Shown: positions 29,118 through 36,995, counted from the stretch's first letter. The stretch: DNA of 64,000 nucleotides from CAZZKF01 sp964654995 (GCA_964654995.1 CAZZKF010000005.1:13199-77198); one strand, 5' to 3'. Program-made: numbers and translations. The notes: generated by a model from the letters alone, not told the origin.

Positions 29118-29577
29118 TGTCATGCTGCGGATGTCGCGGAAAATGCGGTTTGCGCTCGAGGCGGTGGTCGATATCGCTTATAACGCGCGGGCCGAGCCGG
29201 TACAGTCGAAAGAGATCACGCGCCGTCAGGGCATTCCCCAGCGCTATCTGGAACAGGTCATGCAACATCTGGTGAAAGCCGGAATTCTGAAAGGCGTGCG
29301 GGGGCCGCGCGGCGGTTATCACCTGGCCCGGGAGCGCCGCCGGATTACTGTCGGCGAGGTGGTGCGTATCGTCGCCCGGCTGGAAAGCAACGGTGAAGGC
29401 GACGGGTTCGAGACCCGCTCGCCGCTGGGCGCCAAGGTCGTCCAGCCGATGCTGGACGAGCTGCAGGAGGAAGTCATGAGCCGGCTCGACGCGATCACCA
29501 TCGAGGATTTGTGCCGCCGCGCCCGTGCGGCCGGCATCGCCCGGGAAACCGGAGCCCGGCTGGACTTCACCATCTGA
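29110..29577 (+). CDS. Rrf2-family transcriptional regulator without Fe-S cysteines
   Basis: Winged-helix regulator of 155 residues with the Rrf2 layout: [17 protein letters not shown], recognition region [19 protein letters not shown] and wing [13 protein letters not shown]. The three cysteines that hold the [2Fe-2S] cluster in IscR/NsrR (about residues 90-105) are absent; the only Cys is near residue 137 in EDLCRR. This matches cysteine-metabolism regulators such as CymR more than IscR, and cysK follows 53 bases downstream. GTG 29110 overlaps dut; ATG 29122 is an alternative. Confidence 0.88.
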   Translation: MSDVMLRMSRKMRFALEAVVDIAYNARAEPVQSKEITRRQGIPQRYLEQVMQHLVKAGILKGVRGPRGGYHLARERRRITVGEVVRIVARLESNGEGDGFETRSPLGAKVVQPMLDELQEEVMSRLDAITIEDLCRRARAAGIARETGARLDFTI

Positions 29578-29630
29578 CGAACAATCCTTTGTTTGGACGG
29601 CGACTCACCACAGGGAAGGAAAGAACAGTC

Positions 29631-30596
29631 ATGACGATCACCGAAACCGGCACGCAGGGCCGGGGCCGCATCTTCGAAGACATTACCGAGACCATCGGCG
29701 ATACACCGCTGGTGCGCCTCGCCCGCATCGCCAGGAAATACGGGGTGGAGGCCGACATTCTCGGCAAGCTCGAGTTCTTCAATCCCATCGGCTCGGTCAA
29801 GGACCGGATCGGGGTGTCGATGATCTCGGCCATGGAAAAGGACGGACGCCTGAAGGCGGATTCGGTGATCGTCGAGCCGACGTCGGGGAATACCGGCATT
29901 GCGCTCGCCTTCGTCGCCGCGGCGCGCGGCTATCGGCTGATTCTGGTGATGCCGGAGAGCATGTCGCTGGAGCGGCGCAAGATGCTGCTGCTGCTGGGCG
30001 CCGAGATCGAGCTGACACCGGCAACCGAGGGCATGCGCGGGGCGATCACCCGCGCCGAGCAACTGGTCAGCGAAATTCCCGGGGCGGTGATGCCGCAGCA
30101 GTTCGACAACCCCGCCAATCCCTACATTCACCGCATCACCACGGCAGAGGAAATCTGGAACGATACCCAGGGCGCGGTCGACATGGTGGTCTCCGGGATC
30201 GGCACCGGCGGTACGCTGACCGGGGTGGGTGCCGTGCTCAAGGAACGCAAGCCCGAGGTCCGGATGATCGCCGTCGAGCCCGAGGACAGCGCGATCCTGA
30301 GCGGCGGCGAGCCCGGACCCCATAAGATCCAGGGCATCGGCGCCGGCTTCATTCCCAGCATCCTGCAGACCGAGCTGATCGACGAAGTGGTCACCGTGGG
30401 CAATGAAACCGCCTTCGCCGTCGCCCGCGAACTGGCGCAGATCGAGGGCATTCCGGTGGGCATTTCCTCCGGTGCCGCGGTCGCCGCCGCCCTCGAGGTC
30501 GCAGCGCGCCCCGAATCGAAGGGCAAGATGATTATCGCGGTCCTCCCGTCGTTCGCCGAACGCTATCTGTCGACACCGCTGTTCGAGGGCCTTTAA
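29631..30596 (+). CDS. cysK: Cysteine synthase A
   Basis: PLP enzyme that makes cysteine from O-acetylserine and sulfide. From ATG 29631, after GGAAGGA, it has 321 residues. The PLP lysine lies in IGSVKDRIG, the substrate loop is [12 protein letters not shown], the phosphate-binding loop is [12 protein letters not shown], and the C-terminal part has [12 protein letters not shown]. Its position after an Rrf2 regulator and before MoeB/ThiF-type and DsrE-like genes points to a sulfur assimilation and transfer unit. Confidence 0.96.
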   Translation: MTITETGTQGRGRIFEDITETIGDTPLVRLARIARKYGVEADILGKLEFFNPIGSVKDRIGVSMISAMEKDGRLKADSVIVEPTSGNTGIALAFVAAARGYRLILVMPESMSLERRKMLLLLGAEIELTPATEGMRGAITRAEQLVSEIPGAVMPQQFDNPANPYIHRITTAEEIWNDTQGAVDMVVSGIGTGGTLTGVGAVLKERKPEVRMIAVEPEDSAILSGGEPGPHKIQGIGAGFIPSILQTELIDEVVTVGNETAFAVARELAQIEGIPVGISSGAAVAAALEVAARPESKGKMIIAVLPSFAERYLSTPLFEGL

Positions 30597-30616
30597 GGGA
30601 TTCGCGACACGTCGCC

Positions 30617-31411
30617 ATGGAGTTTACCGACGACCAGATCGAGCGTTATGCCCGTCACATCGTGCTCAAGGAAATCGGTGGCGCCGGACAGAAGCGGCTG
30701 CTCGCCTCCCGGGTGCTGGTGGTCGGGGCCGGCGGGCTGGGCTCGCCTCTGGCGTTGTATCTGGCGGCGGCCGGGGTGGGGACCATCGGCATCATCGACG
30801 ATGACCGGGTGAGCCTGTCCAATCTTCAGCGCCAGGTGCTGCACACCACCGCCGACATCGGGCGCGCGAAGACGGCACGCGCCAGGGAAGCGATCACCGC
30901 GCTCAACCCCGACGTTCGGGTGCGCGTCCATGATGAGCGCCTGACCCCGGAGAATGCGCTCGAGATCATTCGCACCTATGACATCGTTGCCGACGGCTCC
31001 GACAATTTCCCGACCCGTTTCCTGATCAACGACGCCTGCTATCTTTCCGGCCGGACGCTGGTTTCGGCCGCCATCGGCCAGTTCGAGGGTCAGTTGTCCA
31101 CCTACAAGGCGCATGCCGGTGCCGAGTTCCCCTGCTATCGCTGCATCTTTCCCGAGCCGCCGCCGCCGGGCACCGTGCCGAGCTGTTCGGAGGGCGGGAT
31201 CATCGGTTCGCTGGCCGGCGTCATGGGTTCGCTTCAGGCCACCGAAGTGATCAAGGAAATCACCGGCATCGGTGAGACCATGGCCGGGCGGCTGCTGATC
31301 TATGACGCTTTGGCGACGCGCTTCCGGACCGTGCGGCTGCGCGCCGATCCGGCCTGTGCGCTGTGCGGGGCCCAGGCCAGCATCCGCGATCTCTCGGCGC
31401 ACGCGGCCTGA
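30617..31411 (+). CDS. MoeB/ThiF/HesA-type adenylyltransferase (E1-like)
   Basis: ATP-dependent enzyme that adenylates the C-terminal glycine of a ubiquitin-like sulfur carrier such as MoaD or ThiS. It has 264 residues with the nucleotide loop VVGAGGLGSPLALYLA, Asp and Arg sites in IIDDDRVSLSNLQRQVLH, DGSDNFPTRFLIND, two zinc-binding pairs (CYRC near 175 and CALC near 248) and a Cys in VPSCSEGGI. No C-terminal rhodanese is fused. It follows cysK by 20 bases. Whether it serves molybdopterin, thiamine or cysteine synthesis cannot be settled here. Confidence 0.9.
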   Translation: MEFTDDQIERYARHIVLKEIGGAGQKRLLASRVLVVGAGGLGSPLALYLAAAGVGTIGIIDDDRVSLSNLQRQVLHTTADIGRAKTARAREAITALNPDVRVRVHDERLTPENALEIIRTYDIVADGSDNFPTRFLINDACYLSGRTLVSAAIGQFEGQLSTYKAHAGAEFPCYRCIFPEPPPPGTVPSCSEGGIIGSLAGVMGSLQATEVIKEITGIGETMAGRLLIYDALATRFRTVRLRADPACALCGAQASIRDLSAHAA

Positions 31412-31426
31412 ACGAAGGTGGGGGCC

Positions 31427-31870
31427 ATGACCCGATCACCGGAGCCGCCCGAGAAGCTGTCGATCGTCGTCTTTTCCGGCGATTTCGCCCGCGTCCATTA
31501 TGCCCTGCTGCTGGCCAGCGGCGCGGCGGCCATCGGCCGTGCCGCCACCCTGTTCTTCACCATGGAGGCGGTGCGCGCACTCACCAGCCCCGACGACGCC
31601 GGCACCCCGGGCTGGGCGCGGCTGACGGCAGAGGGCGGCGAGACGCCGCTGGAATGCGAGCAGCGCTATCGGGCAGGCGGCGTCGCCGGCATCGAGGACC
31701 TGTTCGAGGCCTGCCGCGAGTTGCGGGTGCGCTTTCTGGTCTGCGAGGCCGGCCTCAAGGCCACCGGCATCGACGAGCGCGATCTGCGCCGCGACCTGCC
31801 CGTCGAGGTGGCCGGGGCGGTCACCTTCCTCAACGACGCCTCGGCACGCGGCGCCACAATGTTTATTTGA
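31427..31870 (+). CDS. DsrE/DsrF-like family protein
   Basis: Protein of 147 residues from ATG 31427 (after GGTGGGGG); GTG 31418 is also in frame. The fold is DsrE-like: KLSIVVFSGDFARVHYALLLAS at the start, ATLFFTMEAV, then FEACRELRVRFLVCEAGLKATGI, with two cysteines that may carry persulfide, and AVTFLNDASARGATMFI at the end. Members move sulfur or are of unknown role. It is the last gene in the dut-Rrf2-cysK-E1 run, 15 bases after the E1-like gene, and converges with the dehydrogenase gene. Confidence 0.82.
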   Translation: MTRSPEPPEKLSIVVFSGDFARVHYALLLASGAAAIGRAATLFFTMEAVRALTSPDDAGTPGWARLTAEGGETPLECEQRYRAGGVAGIEDLFEACRELRVRFLVCEAGLKATGIDERDLRRDLPVEVAGAVTFLNDASARGATMFI

Positions 31871-31888
31871 AGGGCGAGGCCCGAGGCT

Positions 31889-32875
31889 CTAAATCAGACC
31901 TTCGAGCACCCGGTCCGGCGGCGTGTGGCCGTCGACGAAGGTCTTGATGTTGATGATCACCTTTTCGCCCATGTCGATGCGGCCCTCGAGCGTCGCCGAG
32001 CTCATGTGGGGGAGCAGCACGACATTGTCGAGCTCGAGAAGCTTGGGATTGACCGCCGGCTCGTGCTCGAACACGTCGAGGCCGGCGCCGGCCAGATCGC
32101 CGTTGAGCAGCATCCGGGTGAGCGCGTTCTCGTCGACCACCTCGCCGCGCGAGGTGTTGACGATATAGCTGGTGTTCTTCATCAGTTTCAGCCGCCGCGC
32201 CGACATCAGGTGATAGGTCGCCGGCGTGTGCGGGCAGTTGATCGACAGGATGTCGACCCGGGCGACCATCTGGTCGAGGCTTTCCCAGTAGGTGGCCTCG
32301 AGCTCGGCCTCGATTTCCTTCGGCACCGGGTTGCGGTTGTGGTAGTGGATCGACAGCCCGAAGGCCCGCGCCCGGCGCGCCACCGCCTGGCCGATGCGCC
32401 CCATCCCCAGGATGCCCAGGCGCTTGCCCCAGATGCGGTGGCCGAGCATCCAGGTCGGCGACCAGCCCTTCCATTCGCCGCGGCGCATGATGCGCTCGCC
32501 TTCGGCCAGGCGCCGCGGCACGGCGAGGATCAGCGCCATGGTCATGTCCGCGGTATCCTCGGTCAGTACGCCGGGCGTGTTGGTCACCGTGATCCCGCGC
32601 TGGCGCGCGGTGGCGAGATCGATGTGGTCGACGCCGGTGCCGAAATTGGCAATCAGGCGCAGCTCGGGATTGGCCTGGGTGAGCACGCCCTTGTCGATAC
32701 GGTCGGTGACCGTCGGGACCAGCACGTCGGCCTCGCGCACCGCGGCGATCAGATCGGCCTGGGTAAACGGCCGATCGTCGAGATTGAGCCGCGCATCGAA
32801 CAGCTCCATCATCCGCGTCTCGATCGCGTCCGGGAGCTTGCGGGTCACAATGACAAGCGGCTTCTTCCGCGTCAT
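31889..32875 (-). CDS. D-2-hydroxyacid dehydrogenase (glyoxylate/hydroxypyruvate reductase type)
   Basis: NAD(P)-dependent oxidoreductase. From ATG 32875, preceded by AAGGAG, it has 328 residues; an open frame extends further upstream without similarity. The Rossmann loop LGILGMGRIGQAVARR is followed by a substrate Arg in VNTSRGEVVDE, Glu in FEHEP, and the catalytic His in LLPHMSSAT. These match GyaR-like reductases that act on glyoxylate and hydroxypyruvate. The exact substrate is inferred. It converges with the DsrE-like gene. Confidence 0.9.
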   Translation of the reverse strand: MTRKKPLVIVTRKLPDAIETRMMELFDARLNLDDRPFTQADLIAAVREADVLVPTVTDRIDKGVLTQANPELRLIANFGTGVDHIDLATARQRGITVTNTPGVLTEDTADMTMALILAVPRRLAEGERIMRRGEWKGWSPTWMLGHRIWGKRLGILGMGRIGQAVARRARAFGLSIHYHNRNPVPKEIEAELEATYWESLDQMVARVDILSINCPHTPATYHLMSARRLKLMKNTSYIVNTSRGEVVDENALTRMLLNGDLAGAGLDVFEHEPAVNPKLLELDNVVLLPHMSSATLEGRIDMGEKVIINIKTFVDGHTPPDRVLEGLI

Positions 32876-32971
32876 GCGGCGTCTCCTTTCGGCTCCAAAG
32901 CCGGTCTCCGGCCGGGCGATGGCCCGCACCTTCACATCCTGACACAGATCGGGCCGAGGTGCGAGCGGCCC

Positions 32972-33003
32972 ACAGGCATTTCCAGCAACAGGCATCTCTA
33001 GCA
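32972..33003. repeat. Two tandem 16-base repeats
   Basis: ACAGGCATTTCCAGCA (32972-32987) is followed directly by ACAGGCATCTCTAGCA (32988-33003), 14 of 16 bases identical. They lie in the 232-base space between the divergent dehydrogenase and SH3 genes and may be regulator sites. Confidence 0.55.
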
Positions 33004-33025
33004 AATGCCGGGCGCCCTTTCAAAT

Positions 33026-33064
33026 GCCGTCATCGACTTGTCCGCCGGCGTCATCGGCTTATCC
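33026..33064. repeat. Two direct 18-base repeats
   Basis: GCCGTCATCGACTTGTCC (33026-33043) and GGCGTCATCGGCTTATCC (33047-33064) match at 15 of 18 bases and are spaced by 3, a 21-base period (two helical turns). This is the second direct repeat in the same divergent intergenic space, just upstream of a possible promoter. Confidence 0.5.
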
Positions 33065-33069
33065 TTCGC

Positions 33070-33099
33070 TTGACCCGGGGCCACCGCGAGCGGCATAAC
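33070..33099 (+). promoter_or_regulatory. Possible promoter of the SH3 gene
   Basis: TTGACC at 33070-33075 and CATAAC at 33094-33099 are 18 bases apart and end 9 bases before the start codon. The distance implies a leaderless or very short-leader transcript, which weakens the call. Confidence 0.3.
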
Positions 33100-33107
33100 T
33101 TGGCGCC

Positions 33108-33683
33108 ATGACGATCTCGGGACAGGCGACACCAGAAGCGGCTGAGCCGACGCGCCGGCGGCGACGTTGGGCGACCGTTGTCGGGCTCCTGGGCCTGTGT
33201 CTGTGGGCCCTCGCCGGCATGGTTCAGATGCCGGTCGCCGACGCCCAGACATTGCCGTCGCGCGGCGCCTCGGGTCTGCCGCTGCCGCGTTTCGTCTCGA
33301 TCGCCGCCAGCCGCGCCAACCTGCGGGCCGGGCCGGGCCGGCAATATCCCATCGACTGGGTCTATGTGCGCGCCGGCACGCCGCTCAAGGTGATCGCCGA
33401 ATTCGGCCAGTGGCGCCAGGTGCGCGACATCGACGGCACCACCGGCTGGATGCACAAGAGCCTGCTGTCGGGCCGGCGCACGGCGGTGGTCGTCGGCAAG
33501 CGCCAGACCGTCCATGCCGAGCCGGAGCTGTCGAGCCGCGTGGTGCTGTACGTCGATCCCCGGGTGGTGGTGGAGCTGCGCCAGTGCGGCGGCGGCTGGT
33601 GCCGGATCAAGGTCGGCGATTATTCCGGCTGGATCCCGCGGCGCTTTCTCTGGGGCGCCGCCTCGATCGAGCCCATCGGCTGA
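33108..33683 (+). CDS. Secreted or membrane-anchored bacterial SH3 domain protein
   Basis: Protein of 191 residues with an arginine-rich N-terminus, one hydrophobic segment (about 22-40, ATVVGLLGLCLWALAGMV) acting as signal or anchor, and two SH3-like repeats outside. The first repeat shows SRANLRAGPGRQYPIDWVY and WRQVRDIDGTTGWMHKSLL, the second VVELRQCGGGWCRIKVGDYSGWIPRR. Such domains bind peptidoglycan or proteins in the periplasm. The pattern matches the alphaproteobacterial SH3 proteins formerly called DUF1058. Partner unknown. Confidence 0.88.
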   Translation: MTISGQATPEAAEPTRRRRRWATVVGLLGLCLWALAGMVQMPVADAQTLPSRGASGLPLPRFVSIAASRANLRAGPGRQYPIDWVYVRAGTPLKVIAEFGQWRQVRDIDGTTGWMHKSLLSGRRTAVVVGKRQTVHAEPELSSRVVLYVDPRVVVELRQCGGGWCRIKVGDYSGWIPRRFLWGAASIEPIG

Positions 33684-33710
33684 TCTTCGGCCTGGCGGCG
33701 ATTCTGTGGC

Positions 33711-34319
33711 TCAGGATGCGACCGGCGGATCGAAATCCCCGGCCAGTTCGGCCCGCACCTCGTCGGGCAGCACCGCCATATGGGCGTATCCGGGGTGGCT
33801 GATTTCCAGAATCACCGGCACTTTGCCGCTGCGAAACGCCTCGATCTGGGCCGCGGTGAAGCGGAAATGCAGAAAATGCACCGATGAAGTGCGCCCCTCC
33901 GATGTGGTGCGCTCGACATCGTGTTCGGGCTCGGCCGGAATCGTCTGATCGTCGATGCGAAAGGCGACCGCGCGCTCGATACCGCCGAGGCCGGCCAGCG
34001 CGCGGGCCCGGCGCTCCGGGTTGTCAATCTCGATCATCATTGTCGCCACCAGCTCGTCCCCTTTCGGAATCAAGGGGTTGTACGCCGCCAGCTCATCATC
34101 GATCTGGGCTTCGCCGCCCTTCTCGGAACGCAGCATTTCGTGAACCTGCCACCACATGGTGTCGTAGTTCTCGAAATAGAAGGTGATGTCAGGGCCGACG
34201 GGGACCCGGCGCCGCGCCTTGACGGCGATGATCTCGGCCCGGCGTGCGTCGCGAATGCGGGCGAAGTCCTCCATGGAGAGGATGTCGTCGCGGGTGATCC
34301 GGTGGGCCTCGCGGCTCAT
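33711..34319 (-). CDS. DUF3501 family protein
   Basis: Cytoplasmic protein of 202 residues from ATG 34319 (MSREAHRITRDDILSMEDFA). Conserved stretches are RVPVGPDITFYFENYDTMWWQVHEML, with many aromatic residues, and GRTSSVHFLHFRFT. No cysteine clusters, no membrane span, and no catalytic motif that I recognise. Its start overlaps the stop of the Fe-S protein gene by 4 bases (ATGA, 34316-34319), so it belongs to the rubrerythrin/CCG operon, an association known in other bacteria. Function is not established; a role in peroxide or iron homeostasis is inferred from context only. Confidence 0.85.
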   Translation of the reverse strand: MSREAHRITRDDILSMEDFARIRDARRAEIIAVKARRRVPVGPDITFYFENYDTMWWQVHEMLRSEKGGEAQIDDELAAYNPLIPKGDELVATMMIEIDNPERRARALAGLGGIERAVAFRIDDQTIPAEPEHDVERTTSEGRTSSVHFLHFRFTAAQIEAFRSGKVPVILEISHPGYAHMAVLPDEVRAELAGDFDPPVAS

Positions 34320-35689
34320 GATGCGGCCTCCGACGGCGCGCCTTCGTAGCCAAGGCCGTAGGCCAGCGCCATCAACTCGATCGGGTGGCGGGCAGTGGCG
34401 GGCGCCCGGGCCGCATCCAGGCGCTCGATCCCCTGCACGATGTGCTCGGCGGCCAGCGGACATTCGGAAGCCACCAGCGGCCTGCCGGAGTCCAGCGCCC
34501 GGCGCGCCACCGGGCGGCCGACCTTGAGGGCCACCTCGAAATTGTCCTTGAGCACCCCCCAGGCGCCGCCGTGGCCGGAGCAGCGTTCGATGACATCAAT
34601 GTCGGCGCCGGGAATGAGACGCAGCATCTCGGCCGCCTTGGGGCCCATGTTCTGGGCCCGGGCATGGCAGGCGAGGTGCAGTGACACGCCGCCCGGCAGC
34701 GCGCCCAACCCGTCGGCCAGGCCTTCCCCGCGGGCAATATCGACGACATATTCGCTGATATCGCGGGTGTGGCGGGCGAGGCGCTGCACCGCCTCGTCAT
34801 CGGGCACAATCAGGGGCCACTCGAACTTCAGCATCAGGGCGCACGACGGCACCAGGGCGATGACCTCATAGCCCTTGTCGATCCAGCGCCCGAGCTCGCC
34901 GGCGACTTTGCGGGCGCGCGCCGCCACCGCCTCGAGATCGCCCTGCTCGAGCTTCGGCATGCCGCAGCAAACCGGATAGACGACCTCTGTCTCCACCCCG
35001 TTGTGAGCGAGCACGGCACGTGCCGCCCGGCCGAGCCCGGGATTGTTGTAATTGACGAAACAGGTGGCATAGATCACCGCCTTGCGGCCAAACGCCGGGG
35101 CATCCCGATTGACGGCGAGCGGCGCCGGCTCGCGAACCAAGGGCCGCGATGCGAACTTCGGCAGGGCGGCATCCCGATCGATGCCGGTGAGCCATTCGAT
35201 GAGGCGGCGCAGCAGCCGGTTTTCCCGCTTGCTCGCCCAGTTGACCAGCGCCGCAACGGGCACCGCCAGGCGGGCGTTGCGATCGGTCTCGGACAGCAGC
35301 CGGGAAATCCACCGAACTTTTCGCTGGCGAAAGCGGCTGGCCCGGTAACGCAGCATCAGATGGGGAAAGTCGAGGTTGAATTCGTGCGGCGGCACATAGG
35401 GGCATTTGGTCATGAAGCACATGTCGCACAGCGTGCAGGCCTCGACCACCCGGCCGAAGGCGGAACTCGGCACCGAATCGAGCTCGCCGGTTTGCGATTC
35501 GTCGATCAGATCGAACAGCCGCGGAAAGGAATCGCACAGATTGAAGCAGCGCCGGCAACCATGGCAGATGTCGAAGACCCGGCGCAGCTCGGCATCGATC
35601 GCGTCCGAGTCATAGAAGTCTGCCTCATGCCATGCCAGAGGATGGCGTTCCGGGGCCTTGAGGCCCCCTTCTCCGGCCACCGAGGTCAT
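34316..35689 (-). CDS. Two-cluster Fe-S protein with CCG domains (GlpC/HdrD-like)
   Basis: Protein of 457 residues. The N-terminal ferredoxin-like part has two [4Fe-4S] motifs: CHGCRRCFNLC (Cys42, 45, 48, 52) and CTLCDMCFMTKC (Cys85, 88, 91, 96; the last spacing is one longer than usual). The C-terminal part has two CCG-type modules, VYPVCCGMP and ERCSGHGGAWG, as in GlpC, HdrB/D and LutA-type electron-transfer proteins. No membrane span is obvious. It sits between rubrerythrin and DUF3501, so it is a good candidate for feeding electrons to the rubrerythrin, although that has to be inferred. Confidence 0.88.
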   Translation of the reverse strand: MTSVAGEGGLKAPERHPLAWHEADFYDSDAIDAELRRVFDICHGCRRCFNLCDSFPRLFDLIDESQTGELDSVPSSAFGRVVEACTLCDMCFMTKCPYVPPHEFNLDFPHLMLRYRASRFRQRKVRWISRLLSETDRNARLAVPVAALVNWASKRENRLLRRLIEWLTGIDRDAALPKFASRPLVREPAPLAVNRDAPAFGRKAVIYATCFVNYNNPGLGRAARAVLAHNGVETEVVYPVCCGMPKLEQGDLEAVAARARKVAGELGRWIDKGYEVIALVPSCALMLKFEWPLIVPDDEAVQRLARHTRDISEYVVDIARGEGLADGLGALPGGVSLHLACHARAQNMGPKAAEMLRLIPGADIDVIERCSGHGGAWGVLKDNFEVALKVGRPVARRALDSGRPLVASECPLAAEHIVQGIERLDAARAPATARHPIELMALAYGLGYEGAPSEAAS

Positions 35690-35737
35690 GATCGCCCCTT
35701 CGCCTCCTGCAATTTCGTATGTCCACGCGCCAGACGC

Positions 35738-35766
35738 CCGGCCCCGGGGCGATGCCCCGGGACCGG
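35738..35766 (-). promoter_or_regulatory. Strong intercistronic hairpin between rubrerythrin and the CCG protein gene
   Basis: Arms 35738-35750 and 35754-35766 pair over 13 bases with one G-U pair and a 3-base loop. It lies in the 113-base space after the rubrerythrin stop and before the next start, on the transcribed strand. There is no T run. It may attenuate readthrough or protect the 3' end of the rubrerythrin message, giving more rubrerythrin than downstream proteins. Confidence 0.55.
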
Positions 35767-35802
35767 CATGTCGGTCTTGACGATGTGTTCAGTGAAGCGG
35801 GC

Positions 35803-36222
35803 CTAGTCGAGGCTGTCCAGTGCTTTCTGGAAGCGGCCGGCGTGCGAGCGTTCGGCTTTCGCCAGGGTCTCGAACCAGTCGGCGATTTCGTCGAAGCCTT
35901 CCTCGCGCGCGGTCCGCGCCATGCCCGGATACATGTCGGTATATTCATAGGTTTCGCCGGCAATCGCCGCCTTCAGATTGTCGGCCGTCGGGCCGATCGG
36001 CTCGCCGGTTGCCGGATCGCCGACGCTTTCCATGAACTCGAGATGGCCGTGGGCATGGCCGGTCTCGCCTTCGGCCGTCGAGCGGAACACGGCGGCGACG
36101 TCGTTATAGCCCTCGATATCAGCCTTCTGGGCGAAATAAAGATAGCGGCGATTGGCCTGGCTTTCGCCGGCAAAGGCGGCTTTCAGGTTCTCCAGGGTCT
36201 TGGTGTTGGCAAGCGACGACAT
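35803..36222 (-). CDS. Rubrerythrin-like diiron protein (no rubredoxin domain)
   Basis: Ferritin-like four-helix protein of 139 residues from ATG 36222, preceded by GGAGGAG. Diiron ligands are seen as [14 protein letters not shown] (helix 1), [13 protein letters not shown] (Glu-x-x-His), AIAGETYEY and AKAERSHAG. The C-terminal rubredoxin domain of classic rubrerythrin is absent; the protein ends after helix four, as in the short erythrin/sulerythrin type. Expected role is reduction of hydrogen peroxide. An Irr-box-like sequence 136 bases upstream suggests iron-dependent control. Confidence 0.93.
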   Translation of the reverse strand: MSSLANTKTLENLKAAFAGESQANRRYLYFAQKADIEGYNDVAAVFRSTAEGETGHAHGHLEFMESVGDPATGEPIGPTADNLKAAIAGETYEYTDMYPGMARTAREEGFDEIADWFETLAKAERSHAGRFQKALDSLD

Positions 36223-36357
36223 GTCTTCTCCTCCTCGTTTTCCGGTTTTTCCTGCTCGCCCCCGATGGCCACGACAGGCCGGGAGCAGGCTGGGATGAAT
36301 CGCCGGCACGTCTCCCGCATAGGCGAGATCACACGCCGACCAGAGCCTGTATTATTA

Positions 36358-36374
36358 TTTAGAATAATTCCAGA
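36358..36374. promoter_or_regulatory. Irr box (ICE)-like inverted repeat upstream of rubrerythrin
   Basis: TTTAGAA-TAA-TTCCAGA at 36358-36374 matches the iron control element TTTAGAA-N3-TTCTAAA at 12 of 14 defined positions. It lies between irr (ending at 36397 on the minus strand) and rubrerythrin (starting 36222), in a locally AT-rich stretch suited to a promoter. Confidence 0.5.
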
Positions 36375-36396
36375 ATGTTCAACAACGATCTGGAAA

Positions 36397-36843
36397 TCAT
36401 TTGGAATTTTTTCGACTTAGACGCACAATGACATCCACCCGGCTGACTTTCGTGCCCACCGGTGGGGCCGGCAGATGACCGGCTCCGAAATCCTGACCCT
36501 CGATATCGGCAAGCTCGCCTTCGTCTTCGAAATAGTAGTGATTGTGCTCGCTCGTGTTGGTATCGAAATAGGTGCGGCCGGCATCGACCACGATCTGACG
36601 CAGCAGGCCGACCGCGGTGAACTGATGGAGGGTATTGTAGACGGTTGCCAGCGACACCTTGTGACCGGCGGTCAGTGCCTCGCGGTGCAGCATCTCGGCC
36701 GTGATGTGGCGGTCCTCGCCCTGCTCGAACAACAGCCGCGCCAGTGCCAGGCGCTGGCGCGTCGGGCGCAACTGGACGGCGCGCAAGCGTTCCAGGCTGC
36801 CGGCAAAGGGCCGTTTGGAGGCATCGATTCGCTGTTCATCCAT
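36397..36843 (-). CDS. irr: Fur-family iron response regulator Irr
   Basis: Winged-helix regulator of 148 residues from ATG 36843 (ATG 36852 adds three). The DNA-binding part has LRPTRQRLALARLLFE and VSLATVYNTLHQFTAVGLL; the dimer part has TYFDTNTSEHNHYYFEDEGELADI. Lack of the CxxC pairs and the His-rich DTNTSEHNHYYFEDE segment fit Irr, which in Rhizobiales and relatives controls haem and iron genes and is degraded when haem is plentiful. It stands directly upstream of, and in line with, the rubrerythrin-CCG-DUF3501 genes. Confidence 0.85.
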   Translation of the reverse strand: MDEQRIDASKRPFAGSLERLRAVQLRPTRQRLALARLLFEQGEDRHITAEMLHREALTAGHKVSLATVYNTLHQFTAVGLLRQIVVDAGRTYFDTNTSEHNHYYFEDEGELADIEGQDFGAGHLPAPPVGTKVSRVDVIVRLSRKNSK

Positions 36844-36882
36844 GATCTGCATCCGGTTGCTGCCGCATCGCGCCCTCGGTGG

Positions 36883-36909
36883 TACGATCGGGTTTTACGA
36901 TATTACGAT
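36883..36909. repeat. Three TACGAT repeats upstream of irr
   Basis: TACGAT occurs at 36883-36888, 36896-36901 and 36904-36909, all in one orientation, 40 to 66 bases upstream of the irr start. The spacing is 13 and 8. They overlap the expected promoter and may be regulator half-sites. Confidence 0.4.
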
Positions 36910-36941
36910 TCCAAAGATCGACCAAAATACCCCCATTTCAA

Positions 36942-36956
36942 GGGCTTAAAAAGCCC
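36942..36956 (-). terminator. Hairpin after the nitronate-monooxygenase-like gene
   Basis: GGGCTT-AAA-AAGCCC, stem of 6 and loop of 3, lies 40 bases past the stop of the flavoprotein gene at 36996. On the minus strand it is followed by TTGAAA. It is a weak terminator candidate separating that gene from irr. Confidence 0.4.
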
Positions 36957-36995
36957 ACGGGGCGATTTGACGCACCCGGCCACCGGCCCGGCGGT

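Noticed and set aside
33684..33710. Intrinsic terminator between the SH3 gene and DUF3501
   Set aside because: The 27 bases between the two convergent stops hold no stem of useful length.
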